Origin: Trebouxia sp. TZW2008
Lineage: Eukaryota; Chlorophyta; Trebouxiophyceae; Trebouxiales; Trebouxiaceae
Direction: 5' to 3'
NCBI GenBank assembly: GCA_002118135.1
Contig: BDIU01000350.1
Span: forward strand, 85,289 to 149,288
DNA: 64,000 nucleotides
Shown: piece by piece, positions 1-12,332 of the stretch
How the letters are laid out: each line of letters begins with the position of its first letter
How positions within the stretch are numbered: position 1 is the stretch's first letter
Program-made: the position numbers and the translations under genes
Notes under the pieces: model-generated
The model's database searches: none
Told to the model about the DNA's origin: nothing
The model's input: the letters and a program-made list of their open reading frames with translations, nothing else

Positions 1-507
1 CAGGGCACAACAGCAACAAAGTACTTCAGCAATGGCGCCCTGACCTAAACAGAGATTCAAATTGCTGTTGAAGCTGAAGATAGTCCAACAAGCACTGGCA
101 CTAGCAGACAACTGCATTGAGCTGCGCCCAGGTAACATCAGAGACTACAATTGCAGTCCTCAATTAGGCAAACAAAAATTGGGAGCTGTGACAATGCAGA
201 CAAAAGCTGCACAGGGGAGTTGTATTGATTGGACTGAGAGGTGGTGGGGTGAGTCAACAGACCGTGACAACATGAAAGACCATGCCAAGCAATATGAACA
301 AGGAGTGACAAGGGCAGCTGTGCTAGTCATTTAAGCCTGGCTATGACTACAGTTGGAAGTAGTGATACAGAAAGCTTATGCACTGGACACGCTTTAGTCC
401 GCAACACAGGGGTGCATGACATGTTGAAGATGACATGTGGCGCACCACAGAATTTGCGGAATGCATGGAACAAGAAGAATACAAGATCGCTATTGTCAAC
501 AATCAAC

Positions 508-3500
508 CCCTTGTGAACTCAAAGGAAGATGTACCAGTAGTGGTGATAGCAGGGGTGGCAGTTGAGGCTGGCAGGGTGAAGTAGGGGGCGGAGGTGGACC
601 CTGTGGTGAAGGACTGGGTGGTCACCCCCACTGCTGGGTAAGGGAATCCACTGCTCACAGCACTGTGGGCTCTGCTGATGCCATCCTGTGACTCATCAAT
701 CTTCCACGGAGCACTGCAACAAAGTACGTGGGTAGGGCTCCCTGTCAATATGCATGCATGCACAGACAGACAGAAGCGGTGGGTCCACCCCCTGCCCGGC
801 AGGGGAATCCTCTGCTCATAGCATTCTGAGCACTGCTGCAATTCTATAACTGATGCTACCCTGTGCCGTGACGTACTGCCACGGTGCTATGCACCCATAC
901 AGGGTCCACATGTGTCCTTGTATGCTGTAAGGAGCAGACCACCAAGCTATGACAGCAGGAATCTCAGCAAAAACCTTCAATATTGCGTTCAGCACTGGCA
1001 TTTCTACAGCAGCAGCCAAACACAACATCAAAACTTTTTGCTGAGATTCCTGCAGTCATAGCAGGGTGGTACGCGTTCAACAGCATGCAAGGACACACTC
1101 TGGAACCTGCTGATGCTATCCTATGACTCATCAATCTCGTGTAGTGCACTGCAACCAAGAACACACAAAGGTATCTGCTTAGCATTTATGCACAAATGCA
1201 TAGGCTCTCGACTCTACTCTATACCTTGTCACATTGATGCAATGCGGGCTTTCAGGCTCCACAGCGTATCCTTGCATACTGTTGAAAGCATACTACCAAG
1301 CTATGACAGCAGGAATCTCAGCGAAACCTTCAGTGCCGTCTTTGGCGCTAGGACTACAGCAGCAGCCAAAGACAACATTGTAGCTGAGATTTCTGCTGTC
1401 ATAGCTTGCTGGTATGCTCTCAACAGCATGCAGTAATGCTATCTTGTGATTGGCAATCTGTTGCCCACTGCTGTCAGGGACTTCGATGTGGGGTCTACTC
1501 AGAACTTGTGCACACACAGCACACAGACAGGTAAGCAGAAAGACAAGAAAAAGGACCCTCGCTGGACAGACCACATGTCTTATGCAAGTGCGTGGTCATT
1601 CCCATGAGTAGCTGCACACAAAAGCATGTCTAGCAATTGCCTTGTCAACACAGTAGCATGTCCTGTTATTGCACAGCTGCATCACAGAGCAAATCGTGTT
1701 ATACACAGCACATTAGTGCTTAAACACGTGACAATACATACCGACAAGGTCTCAAGAGTTTCAATCACTGAAATGAAGAGTATTCTAAATTGCACTCACA
1801 TGACGTCAAAGGCGGACCAGGAGAAGCCCTCTGCCAGCTGGCGGTAGTTTTCTGGGAAGTGCCCCACAGCCATGCGACTCTGCCAGTAGAAGGTCTGCAG
1901 GTAGTTGAATAGCAGCAGCGTGCTCACCCCAGCTGCTGCATGCCCTGCACCGACGAAGGCTTTTGCACTCAGGTCGTCTGTCAAGAACAAGTACAAGAGC
2001 AAAGAAACAGCTATTCCCACTCATAGAAACACAAACTTGACTCGCTTCTGGGTCTTCTCAGTCAACACCCAAGTGGGAACAGGTGCAAAGCAAGACAAGG
2101 CTGGTCTGAGCCAACATGCACAATGTACACATCGAGGCATTGTGCTGCTATTGTGCACGCACACATGCTACACAAAGACTGCGCCGCGCATGTTCCGAGC
2201 ATGACAAGCACTACCTGATAGCAGGCCTGTGAGCAGGCTGGCCCCAATGGTGGCGCCCATAACAGCATTGGCGGTGTGTGACACCGCTGACACAGCAGTA
2301 GAAGGCGGGCGGTACTTGACCACTTGTGAGGCTGCGCTGTTTGGGTTGCCATTCAGGTCAGTTGTGACGCCGGCATCCACTGTCACCCTGTCAGCACAGC
2401 ACACAGCCAGCTTAGTCACAACACGCATGCAAGGATTGGTCACCGGTCGCATGTGTATTGCTGCTAGCGCTTACCATCGCCCTGAGCGCGCAACACACAA
2501 TCAGCTCAGTCAGCTAAGCCTTGAGATGCAGTGCCAAGCACTCTCCAAGCTAAAAAAACCATATATTATCAGCCACAAGCCCAGTCTTGCCAAGATGAAA
2601 ACACACACATTGCATTGCTGAGCAGTTGACACTTGAGATGTGTCACTCTCACACCTGACAGGGCAGCTGAAGTTAACTACTGGGTAGGCAGGCAAAGAAG
2701 CAAAATGGACACACCTGATGTCTGAGCCATCTGAGCCATTGTCCACATATGCTGTGATAGCAACAATGCCAGCATTGACATTGTACACCACGTCTGTGCG
2801 TGTCACCCCTGAGACGTTGTACAGCAGCAGGGGATTGAGCTGGGCTACCCTCCCCCCAAAGTTCACGGTGATGGTGGGATTGGTGTGATCAGTCACCAGC
2901 TGAGGCGATGTGATAGTCACCTGCACAATGTCAACATGCACTATGTTACACATTCTGGCATGCAAAGCTCGACTGCATGACTTCACATGTACACTTAACA
3001 TGCCAAATGCTGACAATAGGGTTTATATGATCAGTGACCAGCTGAGATGATGTGATAGTCACCTGCATACTGTCAACATGCAGATTGTGACAACGATAAC
3101 AACTGCATGATGCAAGATTGGCGTGCCAAAGAGTGCAACGGAATTCATGTGACGTGAATGACTGCATGAGCATGCATCAGCTATGGTGTCAGCCACTGAG
3201 ATTCGTGCATGTGTGCCCTGTCAAACAATCCTGCAAAAAGTCAATCGACAAAATACAAGAGATCGACTCAATGCATGAATCAATATGTGTATGTCTAGAC
3301 ACCAGCACTATGATGGGTGTCAAAAAGCATCCCATGCGTAAACGCTTCTGAGCGCAGAAGAACTTCTGGGTTGTGGGATTTGCAAAACATCATCACAAAC
3401 TCAAGCTTTGAACACAGGCACAGTGCAGAGGGATTCTAAAGTTGCTGGGATTCTGACCTGTGGTGCGACTGTGTTGACATCAACAGTGATAGTGGACGCC

Positions 3501-6500
3501 GCAACAGCAGCGCTCGCAATTGTGCTGACAGCAACAGCAGCCTTCTGGCTTTTGGTGCTGACAGACACGTCATAGCTGTTGGTGCCGCTCACAGGGGTCA
3601 CGCTTTGCAAGTCACCATTGCTGACTTTGATGTCACTGGCTGTGAGAGCTGACTTGGACTGGATGCGCACTGTGAAATCCCTCTGCAGCATCAAAAACAT
3701 GATTGAGCGCTATGATAGTGACCGACACTTTGCAAGTCCCCATTGCTGACTTTGATGTCACTGGCTGTCAGAGCTGACTAAGACTGAATGCGCTCTGTAA
3801 AATTCCTCTGCAGCACCAAATCTGCAGCACCAAACCAGATCAGTTCATTGCCGTGGGAACAGCAGCATTCTGGCTTTTGGTGCTGACAGACACGTCATAG
3901 CTGTTGGTGCTGCTCACAGGGGTAATGCTTTGCAAGTCACCATTGCTGACTTTGATGTCACTGGCTGTGAGAGCTGACTTGGACTGAATTTGCACAGTGA
4001 AGTCCCTCTGCATCATCACCAAAAAAGCTTCAGGTCTGCAGAACAGCAATGACATACACAAGGAGACAGCATGCGTGCACAAGATATTTGCACTGTGCAA
4101 AGTCACGAGGAGGACAACGTGCAACCTATAGGCATTGGGCCATGACAAAGCAGGCACTCAGCAGCATGCCAAGCAGTTCAGACAGCAATCAAACACACCA
4201 CGAGTCATTTGATGGGCCAACAGGCAATATCACTGCTGAGATATGCTGCTGCAGCCTGACATGGTGCAGCTGCTGTGTATGTATGTTTGTCAGGAGCTGG
4301 TTCCCCTGAAAGCCCAGAAGTGAGATGCATTCCTGACCTGATTGGTGTAGATGTCACCAGTGGCTTGACTGGCTGCCAAACTACTTGCAGCCACCACAAA
4401 ACCAGTGGCAGGGTCAATGCTCAGGGCTGTGGCATTGGCAGGGGTCATGAAAGTGAGGGCGCCCTCTTGCAGGGCAGCGGAACCTGCTGGAGCAGCTGCA
4501 GGGGCAAAGGCAGGGCCTCCTGCAGGTGTCCCTGCATGTCCAGCCACAGATGACATAGCGTGACCAGAGTACCAGCATGCATCACGTGACAAACTGGGAA
4601 GAAGTACATCACCAAAGTTCTGAATGTTTGATTACCGGCAATTTCTCCAAAGTTGCTGCATTATGACGACTCTTGAGAGCTTTCAGCTTTGTTCAAAGCT
4701 TGTAGCACTCGTTTGATGGCCCAAAACTGTCAGCTGCACATGTACGGTGCTGGCATGACTGCTTGTCAAATAGGCATAAGCTCAAGCATCAGATGCATGG
4801 ATGTGCAATCAGTTTTGCGGCCAGTTTTGAGGCCAGCTACATGTCATACACCAGCTGCATGTCATGCACCAATCACCAAAATTGATCACAAGGAATCTGC
4901 AGCCAGTCAGATTGTGACTCACCATACGGATACAACGGAGAGGGTGCAAAAGCTGATCCTGGTGAAGCAGCTGCAGCCTCAGGTGTCAAGGCACTGGGAG
5001 TGGCAGCTGCTCCTGCACCTGCCAGGGCAGCACCAGACGGCCCTGGGGCTGGTGCCAGCGTTCCTGAGGGGGTGACTACCTCACCAGCAGGTGCCGGTGC
5101 AGGTGCTGGTGCTGACTGATTCTGGCCTGCTGCTGCAGCAGCTGCAGGCCCAGGTGTGGGGGCTGTGGCAGGGGCAAAGCCTGGGGCGCCTGGGCCAGGG
5201 GCAAATGCAAAGGGCCCTGGGGCAGGGGCAAATGCAAATGGCCCTGGGGCAGGAGCAGGTACAGGGAAGCTACCTGCAAAGGCAATACACGAACATCAGA
5301 GCTGCACACAGTTACCTGCAGACAAGCTTGAGACTATTTAAATGGCTTTGACAATGTTGCAAGTGCATGCTAGCAGGGCCAAAATGCCCAGCATCTCAAT
5401 TTAGCCACAATGCCAAAAACTCAATTAGGGGCGAAAATAGCGGGCAAGCTGGAATTGGTAGCTGTCTTTGCAATGACAGCATTCCAAGCATGCTAGAGAA
5501 GTGGGGGAGGGGGGAGGCGGTGCCTGAGACTGGGAAAGGGGGGTTGCTGGGGGTGGGAGCAGGGGCTGTGGTAGTAACAGTAGGGGCTGAGGCTAAGGCA
5601 GTACTGTTCTGGAGGGCGGGTGCAGGGGCAAAGGCTGGGGGGTTGCTGGGAACGGGAGCAGGGGCAGTGCCATCATCAATAGGGGCTGGGGCAAGGGCAG
5701 TACTGTTCTGGGGGGCAAGGGCAGGAGCAAGGGCTGGGGAGGTACTGTTTTGAGGGGCGGGGGCTGGGGCTGTGGCTGTGGGGGTCTGGTCATTTGGGGC
5801 AGGGGCAGGGTAGGGGTTGGTCTGATCACTGGGGTTGGGAGTGGGGGCTGTGGCATTACTCTGGCCTGGGGCGAGATTGGGGGTAGAGGCGGGGGCAGGG
5901 GTGGGGTTGGATGCGTTGGTCTGGGGATTGGGGGCGGGGGCAGGCACGGTGGTATTGCTCTCACTTGGAGCAGGGGCACGGGCAGGGCTGGTGGCATTAG
6001 CCCTGCCTGGGGCAGGAGCAGGGGGTAGTGTGGCATTGCTTCCACTGGGGGCTGCAGCGGGTACTCCTGAGGAGTTTCTACTGCCTGCGAAACGCTGTGA
6101 ATGTCAACAGGAAGTGCTGCAAAGCGCTTTGGGCGTCGCAAGGTATTTGCAGCGCTCTGGACATCATAAAAGACGCTTAATGCTGTCACAAGACATGCAC
6201 CTTGAATGTCACAGACATGCACTTACAGCGTCACAAGACATGCACAAAGCAGGCTGGCTGGTGTTCTATTCAGGCTGCTGTCTTGCTAATAACCTGGCAT
6301 GCAAACTGCTGCCCACCTGCTTGCAGACATATTGAACAGTCTAACAGTGTCAATAAGTACAAACAATGTGACATAAAGAAGGTTGAGCGTTACATACTTG
6401 ACAGCTTACCAACCTCATGCACACTTGGAAATGACACATGAGATGCTGAGGTCTGCAGCGGCATTACCAGACGCAGAAGGTGCAGTCACATTGCGAGACA

Positions 6501-6703
6501 CAGCAGCAGTAGCTGCTGGTGAAGGAGAATGATGTAAGGGTGATGCAGTGGGTGAAGGAAATAAGGATATCACTGTCAAGGGGGTAGACCCAGTGCCTGT
6601 CAAAGGGGAAGTTGAAGGAGAGGAAGGGGAGAGGGCAATCACTGCCAGAGGGGAAGTGCTGACTGGACTGCTGGTGGCAGCGGGGGTGGCAGGGGGGGCT
6701 GNN

Positions 6704-6734
<31 letters not shown>

Positions 6735-8034
6735 GTGGATGTGGGTGTGGGTGTAGTTGCAGGTGCCCTACTTGAGGGGGTGGTTGGACTGGGGGTACGG
6801 GCTGTGGTTGGGGTTGGAGTGGCAGCTGTGGGGTTTGGTGTTCGGGCTGTAGTGGGGGTTGGGGTTGCGGCTGTGGTTGCTGCGGGGGTTGTGACAGGGG
6901 CAGGGGTCACAATGGGGGCTGTGGTGGGGGTTGGACTGGCAGTGGCTGCAACAGTGACAGCAGTGGTTGGGACTGGAGTGGGGGCGACTGTGGCTGCAAC
7001 AGTTGGGGTTGGGGTGGTGGCGGCGGGGGTCTCTGGGGGGGTTGGGGCGGGAGTTGCTGCTGGGGGAGGGGGGCTACCTGCGGCGGGAGACTGAGGGGAT
7101 GCATTAGCTGCAGGAATGGTGGTGGGGGCTTGGGTGGCTGGAGGAGGGGTAGCTGCGGGAGGGGTTTCTGTAACTGTGGGGGTGAGTATGGGGGTTGATA
7201 TGGGGGCTGGGGTGAGGGAGGGGATGTCACCTGACACACACTCAGCCTATAGCGCTGTACATTCTAGAGGCATGAAGACAGTGACCCAACATGCTGTAGG
7301 CTGCTGCGTGAATGTGATCTAAATGATAACAATGCACTACAACATCAGTGTAGCTTCTGCCTGATCAACTCAAGATTAAGTCATGCGGAGGCCTGATGTG
7401 CCGAGGCGTGATGTGCAGAGCTCCTAAGGGATTTCTGATGCTGCTGCTGCAGATGGCAACAGATGCTGCTGAGGGAAGGCTGCGCACCTTCAGTGGCGTT
7501 CTGGGCCAAACGCCTTCTTGCGCTTGACGTCAAGTACAAAGGCTCAGCTGTACCAGCTACAGCACTTGCATCCTGCAGCATGAAGCAGGGAGTTTGATAT
7601 TGTGGGTAATGATTGCACCAGATAAGTCTGTAACAACTGTGTGCTGCAAAGCTGGCAGCGCCTAGAATTGTACAAGAGCTGTGGCAGGTTGTACAACACG
7701 GTATGACCAGACAATCAAAGCTTTGCAAACTGCAGATAGACATAGCAGGCATGACAGGCAAATTGGAAGCATCGCTGATCAATGATGAAATAGGGCATCT
7801 GAGGCAAAGGCAACTGACCGGTAGCTTCTCAGGTTGGGAAACACGTTGTGAAGTTGCGACTTCAGGTCGTGCCTCGGCGACTGCAGAGACTCTGACGTGG
7901 TGCGGCTGGTTTGATCTGATTGGGCGTGAGCCTTCCTGCTGGGACTGTTCTGCTGTTACGGTCACCAGTGGGCCAGACAGACACAACAGCAACACGAGCA
8001 GTGTGCGCGTTGAGACGCCGAATTGATCGCGCAT
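508..8034 (-). CDS. Secreted or surface hydroxyproline-rich protein with Ig-like repeats and C-terminal membrane segments, 3' end outside window
   Basis: Exons seen (minus): 8034-7819, 7572-7488, 7230 to about 6430 (crosses an assembly gap), 6084 to about 5510, 5273-4923, 4531-4338, about 3680-3450, 2920-2715, 2387-2215, 1977-1800 and 650-508. The phases I could check agree except at the exon 4/5 junction. The start is the ATG at 8034, followed by a signal peptide (TLLVLLLCLSGPLVTVTA). Next come several hundred residues of Pro/Ala/Thr with N-glycosylation sequons at intervals (SNAT, QNST, SNTT), as in algal cell-wall HRGPs. Two beta-rich modules follow (starting RDFTVRIQSKSALTASD and VTITSPQLVTD), ending in the bacterial Ig-like signature VTTDLNGNPNSA. 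Hydrophobic stretches follow (AVMGATIGASLLTGLL, GVSTLLLFNYLQ), then HFPENYRQLAEGFSWSAF. I infer an extracellular adhesin- or channel-like protein. The family of the membrane part is not established. The gene continues left of base 508. Confidence 0.72.
3013..3075 (-). repeat. Decayed copy of the following exon (VTITSPQLVTD)
   Basis: A short stretch begins with a TGCAG-type acceptor and reads VTITSSQLVTDHINPIVS. It repeats the first third of the working exon at 2920-2715 and then breaks off. It lies just 5' of that exon in transcript order. Confidence 0.75.
3720..4030 (-). repeat. Two upstream copies of the Ig-like exon of the surface protein gene
   Basis: The exon at about 3680-3450 has two neighbours upstream in transcript order. 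The copy at about 4030-3842 starts after a similar acceptor side and is nearly identical over some 150 bases (RDFTVQIQSKSALTAS), but it loses similarity before the exon's donor. The copy at about 3806-3720 is shorter and carries an in-frame stop after RIQS. The third and complete unit is the one that splices cleanly. Confidence 0.8.
6700..6733. other. Assembly gap with a long G run
   Basis: Two N bases are followed by about 30 consecutive G. This lies inside the proline-rich exon, where the run would encode polyproline on the minus strand. Reading frame and length across this point cannot be trusted. Confidence 0.95.
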
Positions 8035-9455
8035 GCTTGCGCTGCGTCTGGGCTTCACATTTGAAACTGATCTGACAGCTCGGCGACCCGTGCAACCTGC
8101 CGTAGTTGCAAGTGCCAGTAATGCGGACTTTCTGACGCCGAAAGTGTCGTAAAGATCGTTGTGACGAGGCGGATGTGGTAGTTGAAGCTTGTGACGGCTG
8201 TCGTTGAAACAGGCCCACTCAGGTAGCACTTGTGAGCGATGTAACGAGGCTGCTAATCATGTAGTGCCAGACCTCTTTACGCAGTCGCCAGCTCCAGTAA
8301 AGTCACACGACGAAGGTTGGGCAACACCGGACATGCGCACGTGACAGGTAGGCTCTGACAGCTGTCCGTCTATTGAAAACTTCGAAGCCCTCCGGTCGGA
8401 CATGGAATCGGCCTTTCAGATCAGCCTAATGCCCCGCCCTATCGCCTTAAGCGTGAACTCTGACCAGTGCAGCCCTGATGCAGCAACACCATTTCTGTGT
8501 TCAACTGTGCATTGCTTGTGAGCTAGTTGACGCTGCATGAAATTGTACATACACCGCAGCAAACTTATCACACATGTACAACCATATGCATGCCAGTCAC
8601 AACTCTGGTCCAGCCGGTTGCATGCGCCTAATCTGCCTCGTTAATTAAGCCGCTGAAAGTATTGCATCAACTTCAGCGTGCCGATGATCCTGCCATTGTG
8701 GCAGTGTATACAATCAAGTACGGCGATTTCAGGCGTGTGATCCGCAGTACCGGTGTTTGATTGTGAGTAACAGCTTCTGCATGAGAGCCTGACCTAGTCC
8801 AAACTTTCAAGCTGCGACCTTTCAGGCAAGCGAAGCAAAAGTTCCACGATCTACATGTCTTCATTGCTGCAGGCAGCTTTCTGCAGGCACAGTCATGTTC
8901 AAATTCAGGTTACAATAGTCATTGCAAACTTACAAGTCTTCTGAAAACTCCTGCCAGTACTAGTCACTCCGAGGCAAACAAGCTTACTTCCAAAACAGCA
9001 TTGGGGAAGCAATGCTGAAACTTTTCTGTATGGCATGTTGAAACACATATCGGTGTGACCGGCATTAGAGCATAAGGAAGGGATGCAGCAAAACAGACCA
9101 GTGTTAGAGACAAAGTCAACCAAATAAACACATAGGCACCTGCCATATGACTTGCCAAACGCAATGTTGTCAGCAGTGAGGACAGTTCCAGGATGGTAAT
9201 CTCTTGATGATCCGACACTGACAGCTGCGTAGCAATTGCAAGTAAGCTGGCAACATTGCGCTGAGCAGCATATTGCTCATGCATGCTGGGATTCACAAAC
9301 TTCTGAAAAGCATTTGGACAGGAAGCTTAGATTGCTGCCCCAGGATTGGCATAAGCATTCACGGTCTGAAAGACCCTGCTCATGAGCGTCAGACTTGAAA
9401 GTCTCATGTTGCTTTGCATGGGCACTGAAGGTTGCTGGTCTGAAGCTGACTAAAT
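8035..9455. other. Intergenic, CpG-rich near the surface protein start
   Basis: This lies between the 5' end of the surface protein gene and the 3' end of TIM9. The first 400 or so bases are clearly richer in CG than the flanking DNA, as around other gene starts here, so I take them as promoter and 5' leader. The rest shows only short shadow frames on both strands. No RNA gene or element was recognised. Confidence 0.5.
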
Positions 9456-9917
9456 CTAGCGCCCCGTTTGCTGTTGCATAACCTGCTGCATTTGTTGCTC
9501 TGCTTGACTTGATAGCTCTCCAAATCTCATTCCTACCCTGGCAGAATGCTTCATGAACTTCTCGCAGCATCTTGTCACACACTGCAGGAGAAACACTTGC
9601 AATCATAGGGACAGTGCCTGGCACCAACATCTGCAAAACGTGCATAAGGCCACGCACCCTTTCTTCGCTGCTTTCGAGATCCTTCCGTCGAAACGACTCC
9701 ACGCAGTCTCTGAAGCATCTCTCTACCACGTTGTTGTACATCCGCAGACTGCGCATACCCGATGCACTTCAGCACTCAGAACAAAAGCTCTGACGCGTGA
9801 CATCGTACATGAACGCAGGACGCACCTGTCTCTGACTTGCATCTCTTCGATCTGCGTCATCAAAGCGTTCTTTTGCGCATCGGGCAAGCCCTCGAGGCCC
9901 TCAATGGGGTTGTTCAT
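9456..9917 (-). CDS. TIM9: Mitochondrial inner-membrane import chaperone TIM9
   Basis: Three exons: 9917-9826, 9748-9658 and 9581-9456, total 309 nt, 102 residues. Phases 2 and 0 join without a break. The protein starts MNNPIEGLEGLPDAQ and continues RDSLRMYNNVVERCFRDC. The twin CX3C motifs are CFRDC and CVTRC, followed by KFMKHSARVGMRFGEL, which matches plant and fungal TIM9 closely. Small TIMs form the TIM9-TIM10 hexamer in the intermembrane space and escort carrier and beta-barrel precursors; the four Cys form two disulfides. The Gln-rich tail after GEL is slightly longer than in plants. Exon 1 lies in CpG-rich DNA. Donors are GTGCGT and GTGCGT; acceptors are GCGCAG and CTGCAG. Confidence rests on the conserved motifs and exact splice phases. 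Confidence 0.95.
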
Positions 9918-10806
9918 GACTTGTGCTGCTATTTAGGTCAAGACTGCTGCTTATCAAACGTGAACGTGCAGCGCCAGGACTTCAGGGATGCGTGACGGGA
10001 CGCGATGAGAGCAGGATTGTTCAAGTGTGGTGCAAGGAGAACTCACGCAGTCAACAGGAAGCAATAGAGGCCATGCCGCAGGAAGTCGAGTTTGCACCTG
10101 ACTGAAGGTCGAGGGTTTGCCAAAAATGATGTGATATTGCAGGGTTTCTGTCCTTGAAGCATTGCATTTTGTTCCATCAATTGATCGGCCCGCAGAGCCG
10201 AGCTGGACCTTTGAGAAATTGAAAGGGTTTAAACGCAGCACAGACAGTCATGATGAATTTGCTGAAAGCTGGCTTCAGATACATGCATGATGCACCTGCT
10301 GTCGGAACTGCAAAACTGGCTGATCATAAGCATGTAATGAGACACAAAACAGCCAAGTTCAGTGGCTGCAATTGCATCTGCCAGAGCCATAACATGTGTC
10401 TGTGCAAGGCCCCTTGAGTTGCTGCAGCCATGGAATCACCTAACAAAGCCTGCAAGCTGGCTTGTGAATGTCTTGGACTGGGTTTTCTGACCAGTGACTT
10501 TTCTGGAACACTGCAAACTTGCAAGGTAGCTATTTCTTCAGCTGTGTGAAACACACCAGCACTCGAAACGGGTCCTTTACACTGATAACTTTGTCTTTAC
10601 CGGACTTATCCACAGCAAACGCTGTGCCACAGCAGGGTCAAAAGACGCTGATGACTGAAAGGGTGTGCAGCGTAATAGCAGACTGGCAATTACTCTTGCA
10701 TGACACAAAATTGCTCGCCATGTCTGGCCAGAATGTTTTTGTAACAGTCTGCTGTATGGTTCCCAAGGCAAGCAAGCTCGATAAGGTAGCACTCGCCGTG
10801 CTTGTG
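9918..10806. other. Intergenic between TIM9 and SRP9
   Basis: The part next to TIM9 (to about 10240) is CpG-rich and probably holds its promoter. A minus-strand frame at 10554-10324 (FHTAEEIATLQVCSVPEKS) looks mildly coding-like. I could not join it to a start or to either neighbour, so it is not called as a gene. The rest is probably the SRP9 3' untranslated region. Confidence 0.45.
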
Positions 10807-11307
10807 TCAACCTTTTCGCCTTTTCTGCCCTTTTTTGGGTGGTTGCGTTTGCTGAGGTTTTTGGCTGCTTTCTTGCGCTTGGGGTGCTGAAACACTATTG
10901 CTTGAATCCTCTGCTGTATCTGCAAAGTCACAGCAGTCAAATGCCAGCTATGCCCCAATGTGACTTTGCTCTGACAGCTCCAGCTGTGAGGGTTACCTTC
11001 AGCTTCAGAACCTTGCGCCATGAGGTGGAAAAACAGTAGGTTCAGCTTCTCGATCTTTTTGACATCGGCTATTTGATCAGTCTTATATTGCAAAGCCTGC
11101 AGTTGTAATCAATCTTGAGACAACCCTCTGTGCAGCAGGAAAAAGCGTTGATCAGACAACGGTGCTCACTGTCTTGTCATCGGTCACTTTCAAGACAGCC
11201 TTGCAATCGCAGTGTCTGTATTTCAACACGTATCGCGTTCTGATAGGATCGCTTCGATACAAGGCTTCGGCTTGTTCCGCAAAGGTGTCCCAGTCTGCTA
11301 TGTACAT
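10807..11307 (-). CDS. SRP9: Signal recognition particle 9 kDa subunit SRP9
   Basis: Three exons: 11307-11170, 11096-10997 and 10919-10807, total 351 nt, 116 residues, phases 0 and 1. Exon 1 reads MYIADWDTFAEQAEALY, then DPIRTRYVLKYRHCDCKAV and LKVTDDKT. Exon 2 reads ALQYKTDQIADVKKIEKLN. These are the alpha-beta-beta-beta-alpha landmarks of SRP9 (YRH, KVTDD, YKTDQ..DVKKIEK). SRP9 pairs with SRP14 on the Alu domain of SRP RNA and slows elongation during co-translational targeting to the ER. Exon 3 is a Gln/Pro/Lys-rich tail (QPPKKGQKRRKG) absent from the human protein, which ends soon after helix 2; such basic tails also occur on SRP14 proteins. No exon is longer than 46 codons. Confidence 0.95.
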
Positions 11308-11429
11308 GTGCCGGCCCGCCTGCGGCGACCGGCGTCTACCACTTCAGAAAGCGATCAGAGCGCCTTTCCTTTCAAGGTACAAGCAAAAAGAGATGATGGC
11401 AGCCTGCTGCTAATGCCGTTATCAAGCCT

Positions 11430-12230
11430 GGACGCGACCTGCTATATGCTGTGGGGCTATGCATGGGGTTGGGGTCAGAACAGGGGTCAGGCATGGGGTA
11501 CTCGCCCCTGAATGGAGTTGGGTCTGCAACAGGTCACAGCGAGGATTGATACTGTATTGGCAGAGTCTGCAGCTTGTGTGCTTGCTTGCATAGCTATAGG
11601 GGCTGCATGCTTCAAGCTTGTCAATAAACTCAAGGTGACAAGCCATTTCTTACATGTTGTGGCAATGCCCTTGGCTGCGTCAATGGCAGCGTCAGCAGCC
11701 CCAAACCAATGATTGAAATCACTGTCACTTTTCAGCATTACAGCCTTTACCAGCTTTTACCAGCAAGTGAAGATGCCAATTCTGGTGATTGTCTTGCAGG
11801 CTTCTGTGGCCCAACGAGCTCTACAAATGGCTATCTCGAGGCCAGGAAGCATTCAGCATAATTACAGCCCTAAACCTTCACAAACAAAGCATCAGTTGCA
11901 AAAATGTCATGTGCTGCAAGTCCAGGTCCATCTCATTGATTGTTGACAACTTGTAAATGCTGCCAATGCCCTGCAAAATCTGAAAAGATTTGCAAACGTA
12001 CTACTGTTGATACAAAAGTCATTGGCTGATGTTGATACAGGGGGCATGGCCTCATTTGTAAGACTGCAGTGCTGCGGCATCTTGTGCAGCTGTCACCCTA
12101 GTCTGCAGCTCCTCAAGATGATGCACCCAATCAGCTGTGCTGCTATGATCATAAGCAGTATCTTAGTGTTTTCTGCCCCTGAATGTCAGACATGTCACAA
12201 GCATGCAACACTATATCATAACAGAACGTA
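11430..12230 (-). CDS. Unidentified multi-exon gene between PARP-like gene and SRP9
   Basis: I do not recognise this gene. Several minus-strand segments look coding and end at plausible splice sites. These include YDHSSTADWVHHLEELQTR (around 12170-12100), GIGSIYKLSTINEMDLDLQH after TTGCAG (around 11965), and LEIAICRARWATEACKTITR (around 11840-11775). DFNHWFGAADAAIDAAKGI follows, entered at GACAG with matching phase 2 and ending at GTAAGA (around 11720-11655). A downstream frame runs to a stop near 11422. The helical, Ala/Leu-rich character suggests a small soluble protein. The start codon and the joins between the first two segments are unresolved. It might include leftover sequence rather than a working gene. 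Confidence 0.4.
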
Positions 12231-12332
12231 GGCCAGCTGTTTGCACTGACAGCACAAGCATAGACATACATGTAGAGTGGGGTATGGCACTAAGAGCACA
12301 AGCGCACAGGTACATGCAGAGTGGGGTGTGGA

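Noticed and set aside
1..507. Plus-strand frame 62-334 as a gene
   Set aside because: No recognisable features; the interval is more likely intron or 3' part of the minus-strand surface protein gene continuing off the edge.
4981..7230. Long plus-strand Gly/Ala/Val-rich frames opposite the proline-rich exons
   Set aside because: They are antisense shadows of the Pro/Ala/Thr codons on the minus strand, with no start context, domains or splice structure of their own.
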